A stretch of 37,962 nt of DNA from Syntrophomonadaceae bacterium (GTDB taxonomy: Bacteria; Bacillota; Syntrophomonadia; Syntrophomonadales; DTU052). The stretch is from the NCBI GenBank assembly GCA_012728655.1, contig JAAYEQ010000030.1, positions 1 to 37,962 on the forward strand. Reading direction: 5' to 3'. Made by a program: the position numbers and the translations under genes. Below, one piece after another: positions 33,240 to 37,962 of the stretch (position 1 is the stretch's first letter; every line of letters begins with the position of its first letter). The notes beneath the pieces are model-generated. The model saw nothing but the letters and a program-made list of their open reading frames with translations. It was not told the DNA's origin and did not search any database.

Positions 33240-35519
33240 CTATAATTCGCGGGGGATATCTTCTATAATGTAGGTCTCCAGAATATCTCCTTCTCTTATA
33301 TCGTTGAAGCCCTCAATCCCGACACCGCACTCAAAGTTGGCCGGTACTTCCTTGACGTCATCCTTGAACCTTTTCAGGGAGGAGAGTTTGCCTTCATGGA
33401 TGACCACCCCGTCGCGGAGGACTCGTATATTGGCATTCCTGGTAACCTTGCCCTCAATAACATAGCAACCGGCAACAACGCCCGCTTTCGGCACCCTGAA
33501 TGTAGCCCTGACCTCGGACCGCCCCTGGAATCGTTCGACATGCTCCGGTTCCAGCAATCCGGCCATTGCCTTTTTGATGTCATCAATGGCTTCGTAGATC
33601 ACGCGATAGAGTCTGATTTCAATGTTCTGTTCTTCCGCATACTTGCGGGCTTTGGAATCCGGCCTGACGTTAAATCCGATTATTATGGCATTGGATGCCG
33701 AAGCCAGCATGACGTCGCTCTCATTAACCGCTCCCACCCCGGTGTGAATCACATTGACCTTAACCTCACTGGTTGACAGACGGTCCAGGGATTGGGTAAG
33801 GGCTTCCACCGACCCCTGCACATCGCCCTTGATGATCAGGTTTAGCTCCTTGACCTCGCCTTCCTGGATCTGTTTAAAGAAATCATCCAATGATACCTTG
33901 GCGGTTCTGGCCTGTTCCTCGCGTTTCTTCTCGCTTAAACGCAGAGCACTCACTTGGCGGGCGATCTTTTCGTCAACCACTCTGAATATATCTCCGGCCA
34001 TGGGCACTTCAGTCAGTCCCAGCACCTCTACCGGAGTTGAAGGCCCGGCTTCCGTTACGCGGGTACCCCTGTCATTCACCATGGCCCGAACTTTACCGAA
34101 TGCAGTTCCACACAGGATGGTATCCCCCACCCTCAGAGTGCCCTTTTGCACCAAAACCGTAGCCACCGGGCCGCGGCCCTTGTCAAGCTGTCCTTCAATA
34201 ACCACTCCCTCGGCCGGGCGGTCAGGATCCGCTTTGAGTTCCCTCATTTCGGCCAGGAGGATTATCATTTCCAGCAACAGGTCAATGCCCTCACCCGTCT
34301 TCGCCGACACCGGCACAAATATGGTATCGCCGCCCCATTCTTCGGGAACCAACTGATACTTGGTGAGCTGCTGCTTTACGAGTTCCGGGTTTGCGGCCTC
34401 CTTATCGATCTTGTTGATGGCTACCATTATCGGTACCCGGGCGGCACGGGCATGGTTGATCGCTTCCACCGTCTGCGGCATGACCCCGTCGTCGGCGGCC
34501 ACCACCAGGACCGCGATGTCAGTGGCCTGAGCCCCTCTCGCTCTCATAGCGGTAAAGGCTTCATGGCCGGGAGTATCGATAAAGGTGATCTTTTCATCAT
34601 GAATAATGACCTGATAAGCGCCAATATGCTGGGTGATGCCCCCGGCTTCCTTGGATACCACATTGGTTTTGCGAATGGCATCAAGCAGGGAGGTCTTTCC
34701 GTGGTCAACATGGCCCATTACCGTTACTACGGGTGGTCTTGGTTTCATCTTGCTTTCATCGTCTTTAATCTCTTCCAGCAGGAGTTCTTCCGGGCTCTTC
34801 TCTCTCTCCACGCGGACGTTAAACTCCAAAGCCACCAGTTCGGCAACGTCGAAATCAATGCTGTGGTTCAATGATGCGTTAACATTAAGCTGCATCAATT
34901 TCTTTATAACCTCGGCCGGGCTTTTTGCCAGTTTGGTTGCCAAATCTCGCACGGTGATCCGGTCCTCGATGGTGATCACTTCCGGTGTTTCTTCCTGCTT
35001 TTGCTCGAGTTTCCGGGCTTTCTTCTTCATTTTGTTGCGGCCGGGTTTGCCCGCCTTGGGTCCTCCCAACATCTTGCCCCGAAAATCAGCCCTCTGCAGA
35101 TCGGACAATTGGTCATCAAACGGTATCTCCCGGATACGTTTTTCTCTCCTCGGCAGATCATCCGCCGCGAGCTCGGGTGTCCTCTCCTTACCCATTATTT
35201 TGGGCGGCATAGCTTTCTTGGGCTGCATCTCCGGTTTGCGTTGTGTTGCCGGCGGTTTTACTTCTGCTGGTGTTTTTGCGGCTTCAGTTCGTTTATTAGC
35301 CTCGGAAACAGCTTCCCTGGGCTTGGTCTTAGGCTCCTCAACCCTTTTTGCCCGCTCCTCTTTTTCCCGCAGCTTACGTTTAACCCATTCTCCCTGTTCT
35401 TCTTCCATGGTACTCATGTGATTTTTCACATCGATACCCAATTCTTTTATGATCTTGACCAACTCTTTGCTCGGGATATTGAGTTCCTTGGCAAGCTCGT
35501 GAATTCTTATTTTTGCCAT
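33240..35519 (-). CDS. infB: Translation initiation factor IF-2
   Basis: IF-2 is the GTPase that places initiator tRNA on the ribosome. The 759-residue product has an N-terminal IF2_N domain (1-50), a charged and proline-rich linker (about 50-170), a second IF2_N domain (about 185-235), and the G domain with GHVDHGKT at 269-276, DTPGHE at 315-320 and NKID at 369-372, then domains II, III and the C-terminal fMet-tRNA-binding domain. The ATG start overlaps ylxQ by 13 bases and has GGGGGTGG five bases upstream. Confidence 0.98.
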   Translation of the reverse strand: MAKIRIHELAKELNIPSKELVKIIKELGIDVKNHMSTMEEEQGEWVKRKLREKEERAKRVEEPKTKPREAVSEANKRTEAAKTPAEVKPPATQRKPEMQPKKAMPPKIMGKERTPELAADDLPRREKRIREIPFDDQLSDLQRADFRGKMLGGPKAGKPGRNKMKKKARKLEQKQEETPEVITIEDRITVRDLATKLAKSPAEVIKKLMQLNVNASLNHSIDFDVAELVALEFNVRVEREKSPEELLLEEIKDDESKMKPRPPVVTVMGHVDHGKTSLLDAIRKTNVVSKEAGGITQHIGAYQVIIHDEKITFIDTPGHEAFTAMRARGAQATDIAVLVVAADDGVMPQTVEAINHARAARVPIMVAINKIDKEAANPELVKQQLTKYQLVPEEWGGDTIFVPVSAKTGEGIDLLLEMIILLAEMRELKADPDRPAEGVVIEGQLDKGRGPVATVLVQKGTLRVGDTILCGTAFGKVRAMVNDRGTRVTEAGPSTPVEVLGLTEVPMAGDIFRVVDEKIARQVSALRLSEKKREEQARTAKVSLDDFFKQIQEGEVKELNLIIKGDVQGSVEALTQSLDRLSTSEVKVNVIHTGVGAVNESDVMLASASNAIIIGFNVRPDSKARKYAEEQNIEIRLYRVIYEAIDDIKKAMAGLLEPEHVERFQGRSEVRATFRVPKAGVVAGCYVIEGKVTRNANIRVLRDGVVIHEGKLSSLKRFKDDVKEVPANFECGVGIEGFNDIREGDILETYIIEDIPREL

Positions 35520-35857
35520 TCGACCACCCCCATATCATTAGCCTCATCACCCTGCAGTTCATCCAACGCCTTCAGAATAGCATCGGCGAAACCTCGGTCA
35601 TTTATTGTCAAGGCAACCCGGTAGGCCTTGCCCACGTGAGCACCCAAGCGGTATTTATCCCCCAATATCACCCACGGTATGTCACGTTTCCGGCTGGACG
35701 AAATCAAGTCGTCCTTGGTTTTTTCCGAAATATCACGGCTCATGATTAAGAGATACGCTCTTCTCCGCAATATACTGTTCTTGGCCGCCATACTGCCCGA
35801 AGAAACCTGACCGGCTCTACAGGCCAACCCAATCATTTGATAAATATTTCTTTTCAA
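35507..35857 (-). CDS. ylxQ: L7Ae-family RNA-binding protein YlxQ
   Basis: The 116-residue protein belongs to the L7Ae/L30e/S12e family; homologues bind kink-turn RNA. Visible family features are the start [17 protein letters not shown], ending the first helix, the strand [11 protein letters not shown] and the [15 protein letters not shown] segment. The start is TTG, overlapping the ylxR stop as TTGA, so its translation depends on ylxR. The ylxR-ylxQ-infB order is universal in Firmicutes. The exact RNA target is not known. Confidence 0.92.
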   Translation of the reverse strand: MKRNIYQMIGLACRAGQVSSGSMAAKNSILRRRAYLLIMSRDISEKTKDDLISSSRKRDIPWVILGDKYRLGAHVGKAYRVALTINDRGFADAILKALDELQGDEANDMGVVEWQK

Positions 35858-36123
35858 TCTATCACCAGATCTTTCTTAAGGGCTGCGATTATCTCGTCGG
35901 GTATCTCCCGTTCCAAAGCCTTGGCAATACGTTTCCCTTTAACCGCCAGGTTGAAGCACTCCGCATTCGGGCATATATAAGCGCCCCGCCCGGATTTTTT
36001 GCCGGTAGGATCGATAAGTATCTCCTCGTCGGGGGTCCTTACAATCCTTATCAGCTCTTTTTTGTTTTTCATCTCCCGGCAGCCTACACACATACGCTGT
36101 GGTATCTTACGGGGCTTGGCCAA
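35854..36123 (-). CDS. ylxR: YlxR (RnpM) RNA-binding protein
   Basis: This 89-residue DUF448 protein has the family marks [22 protein letters not shown] (in two parts) and [12 protein letters not shown], with four cysteines (CVGC and CPNAEC) placed like a zinc site. In B. subtilis the homologue was named RnpM because it binds RNase P RNA; it is otherwise poorly understood. It follows nusA after two bases and couples to ylxQ. Confidence 0.94.
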   Translation of the reverse strand: MAKPRKIPQRMCVGCREMKNKKELIRIVRTPDEEILIDPTGKKSGRGAYICPNAECFNLAVKGKRIAKALEREIPDEIIAALKKDLVID

Positions 36124-36125
36124 GT

Positions 36126-37172
36126 CTATTCTTCCTCCTTGAATACCTGGGATTCACTCTTAATATCGATCTTCCATCCGGTCAGCTTTGCCGCCAGTCT
36201 GGCGTTCTGTCCCTCTTTTCCGATTGCCAGGGAAAGCTGGTTGTCCGGAACCACTACCCGTGAGGATTTCTCCGTTTCGTCGACCTCTACGTGCAAAACC
36301 TTCGCCGGGCTCAGAGCATTGGCGATATAAACCCCCATATCCTGGCTCCATTTTATAATGTCGATTTTCTCTCCATTCAGTTCGCGCACAATGTTCTGGA
36401 CCCTCATTCCCCGGTATCCGACACAGGCTCCAACCGGATCAATATTGTCGTCCCGCGACGATACAGCTACCTTTGAACGGTAGCCCGCTTCGCGGGCAAT
36501 TGATTTTATCTCTACCAGGCCTTCAAAGATCTCAGGTACTTCCAGTTCAAACAGGCGCCGCAAAAAGAAAGGATGAGATCGCGAAACGAAAATCTGCGGC
36601 CCTTTGGCGGTTTTCTTGACCTCGGAAATATAACATTTTATCCTCTGTCCCTGGGCAAAGGTTTCACCCGGTATCTGGTCCTGGGGGAGCATTATTGCCT
36701 CAGTTTGGCCCAAGTTGATTATCAGTACCTTTTGCTCGGTACGCTGCACCGTACCGGCTACAATTTCCCCTTCGCGGCTGGAGTATTCATCATATATAAC
36801 ATTCCTTTCCGCCTCCCGCAGCCTCTGAATAACAACCTGCTTGGCGGTTTGAGCGGCGATGCGTCCGAAATTGCTCGGGGTCACTTCCACTTCGATCTCA
36901 TCGCCCATCTGGACCGAGCTGTCAATCAAACGGGCTTCTTCAAGACTGATCTCGGTTTTAACATCCGACACCTCTTGGGCAACGGTCTTGCGTGACAATA
37001 CCCTGACATCGCCGGTCTCGGAATCCATATGCACTTCAACATTCTGACTTGAACCGAAGTTCTTTTTGTAGGCGGTCTTTAATGCCGACTCAATAGCATC
37101 AATCAGAACCTCTTTGGGAATACCCCGTTCTTTTTCCAACTCAACCAGAGCCTGAATCAACTCGCCAGACAT
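36126..37172 (-). CDS. nusA: Transcription termination/antitermination protein NusA
   Basis: NusA binds RNA polymerase and nascent RNA, favouring pausing and intrinsic termination. The 348-residue product has the N-terminal polymerase-binding domain (1-125), S1 (about 133-200, starting [13 protein letters not shown]), KH1 with the signature [17 protein letters not shown], and KH2 with [21 protein letters not shown]. It lacks the C-terminal acidic repeats of E. coli NusA, as is normal in Firmicutes. The ATG has GAGGAGG about ten bases upstream. It is the second gene of its operon, whose leader contains a possible terminator. Confidence 0.98.
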   Translation of the reverse strand: MSGELIQALVELEKERGIPKEVLIDAIESALKTAYKKNFGSSQNVEVHMDSETGDVRVLSRKTVAQEVSDVKTEISLEEARLIDSSVQMGDEIEVEVTPSNFGRIAAQTAKQVVIQRLREAERNVIYDEYSSREGEIVAGTVQRTEQKVLIINLGQTEAIMLPQDQIPGETFAQGQRIKCYISEVKKTAKGPQIFVSRSHPFFLRRLFELEVPEIFEGLVEIKSIAREAGYRSKVAVSSRDDNIDPVGACVGYRGMRVQNIVRELNGEKIDIIKWSQDMGVYIANALSPAKVLHVEVDETEKSSRVVVPDNQLSLAIGKEGQNARLAAKLTGWKIDIKSESQVFKEEE

Positions 37173-37229
37173 GGCATAACGCCTCCTCTAACATTCTTGA
37201 CACTAAACGAATCGGGTAAAAACCTGCCT

Positions 37230-37694
37230 TTATAATTCTACCACCAATCTGACCTGTTTAGCGTTGCTTCTCGGAATACTTACCGTTTTCCCGTCAATGT
37301 CGACAATGATATTGTCTCCTTCAATTCCTTTGAGGACCCCGGTGAAGTTCTTCTGGCCGTTTACCGCTTCATGGGTCTTAATCCTGACGGTCCGGCCGCT
37401 GAACCTCACAAAATCGCGGTCCTTTTTTATTATACGGTCAAGGCCGGGTGATGAAACCTCAAGCGTATAGGCGTGGTCAATCCAACCGTGTTCATCCAGT
37501 ATGTCCGAGATCACATCACTGGCTTCCTGGCATCGGTTGTGGTCAACCCCGTCCTCGTGGTCGATATACACCCGGAACACCCAGCCATGCTGTTCTTTCC
37601 GATACTCTATATCAACAACCTCAATCGACAGTCGTGCCAGTGCACTCTCCAACAACGGTTCCGCCTTGGCCACCACTTCAGCCGGTTTGGCCAT
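37230..37694 (-). CDS. rimP: Ribosome maturation factor RimP
   Basis: RimP takes part in 30S subunit assembly. The 154-residue product has the family features VVDIEYRKEQHGWVFRVYID in its N-terminal domain (broken here only for length), then LEVSSPGLDRIIKKDRDFVRF at the domain joint, and an SH3-like C-terminal domain. The ATG at 37692-37694 has GGGAGGTG eight bases upstream; the frame continues five codons further without a site. It is the first gene of the nusA-infB operon and lies 57 bases before nusA. Confidence 0.96.
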   Translation of the reverse strand: MAKPAEVVAKAEPLLESALARLSIEVVDIEYRKEQHGWVFRVYIDHEDGVDHNRCQEASDVISDILDEHGWIDHAYTLEVSSPGLDRIIKKDRDFVRFSGRTVRIKTHEAVNGQKNFTGVLKGIEGDNIIVDIDGKTVSIPRSNAKQVRLVVEL

Positions 37695-37721
37695 ATGCGC
37701 ACCTCCCATTATTGAGAACAG

Positions 37722-37743
37722 AAAAAGTGGGGTTTAACCCACT
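37722..37743 (-). terminator. Terminator-like hairpin in the leader of the rimP-nusA operon
   Basis: A 6-bp AGTGGG/CCCACT stem with a 6-base loop is followed by five T on the minus strand; a G-T pair and A-T pairs can lengthen the stem. It lies downstream of the promoter at 37778-37806 and 28 bases before the rimP ATG, so it would act as an attenuator rather than as the end of an upstream gene. Confidence 0.6.
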
Positions 37744-37777
37744 CTTTTCGCGGTCATATTCATACGGCAACAATTGG

Positions 37778-37806
37778 AGTATACCACATTGCCGTGATGC
37801 ATTCAA
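37778..37806 (-). promoter_or_regulatory. Promoter of the rimP-nusA-infB operon
   Basis: On the minus strand TTGAAT (37801-37806; four of six), a 17-base spacer and TATACT (37778-37783; five of six) with a TGn extension. The start near 37771 gives a leader of about 77 bases that contains the hairpin at 37722-37743. Confidence 0.65.
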
Positions 37807-37962
37807 GCCTGGCACTTATTAAGTCCCTGTCAAGATTAAGTGGGTAAACTCCCGCATAGTTTTTTCCAACCTCAAGCAATTAGATAACTGGCTGAGGTTA
37901 ATGGCCGCAGAACGTATTTGACCCACATTTGGCCCGATGATGGTCCTTCCAGCAGTGGCAAA

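Noticed and set aside
37819-37962. A minus-strand frame open from the window edge to a double TAA (47 codons), which could be the end of an upstream gene
   Set aside because: It is short, has no start in the window, does not resemble the C-terminus of PolC, which often precedes rimP, and another minus-strand frame is also open over most of the stretch. It cannot be judged without more upstream sequence; 37807-37962 otherwise holds nothing I can name.

Overview
The window is a compact, almost wholly minus-strand stretch of chromosome from an endospore-forming Firmicute, most likely an anaerobic member of the Clostridia. Evidence: dipicolinate synthase genes dpaA/dpaB, a YmxH-type sporulation PRC-barrel protein, a SpoIIIE/FtsK translocase, strong AGGAGG-type ribosome binding sites, and a gene order that closely follows the Bacillus subtilis nusA-infB-pnpA-dpaA-dapA-rnjB-tepA-spoIIIE-rodZ-pgsA-cinA-recA region. 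Base composition is a little above 50% GC. A Syntrophomonadales- or Desulfotomaculales-like host is a guess from style, not shown. I see no tRNA, rRNA, CRISPR array or mobile element.

Read in transcription order (right to left). (1) 37.8-30.0 kb: rimP-nusA-ylxR-ylxQ-infB-rbfA-nrnA-truB-ribF, a transcription/translation operon with one clear promoter and a terminator-like hairpin in its leader. (2) 29.9-29.4 kb: two small uncharacterised genes behind their own strong promoter, then rpsO and pnp, separated by two terminators. (3) 26.6-21.5 kb: cell-envelope and sporulation-linked genes (VanW-like, YlxY-type deacetylase, D-Ala-D-Ala carboxypeptidase, M16 peptidase), then dut, ymxH and dapB. (4) 20.4-15.4 kb: dpaA-dpaB, asd, dapG, dapA, which with dapB turn aspartate into dihydrodipicolinate and then dipicolinate (spore core), lysine and diaminopimelate. 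(5) 15.2-12.4 kb: RNase J, then tepA-ylzJ. (6) 12.3-7.3 kb: uppP, ftsK/spoIIIE, mnmH (tRNA 2-selenouridine synthase) and a RodZ-like protein. (7) 7.2-5.4 kb: rimO-pgsA. (8) 5.3-3.2 kb: a free-standing two-gene unit of an unknown membrane-anchored protein and an FtsH-like AAA metalloprotease without the usual extracytoplasmic domain. (9) 3.05-0.14 kb: cinA-thpR-recA, with recA behind its own LexA-controlled promoter.

Most genes are ordinary housekeeping genes. The parts that deserve a second look are the FtsH-like pair, the small gene pair between ribF and rpsO, the leader hairpin before rimP, the CTG start inferred for the RodZ-like gene, and the tandem terminators. Many starts were moved from the longest open frame to the codon with a proper ribosome binding site, and non-ATG starts are very common here. 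All promoter, terminator and start-site calls are by eye.
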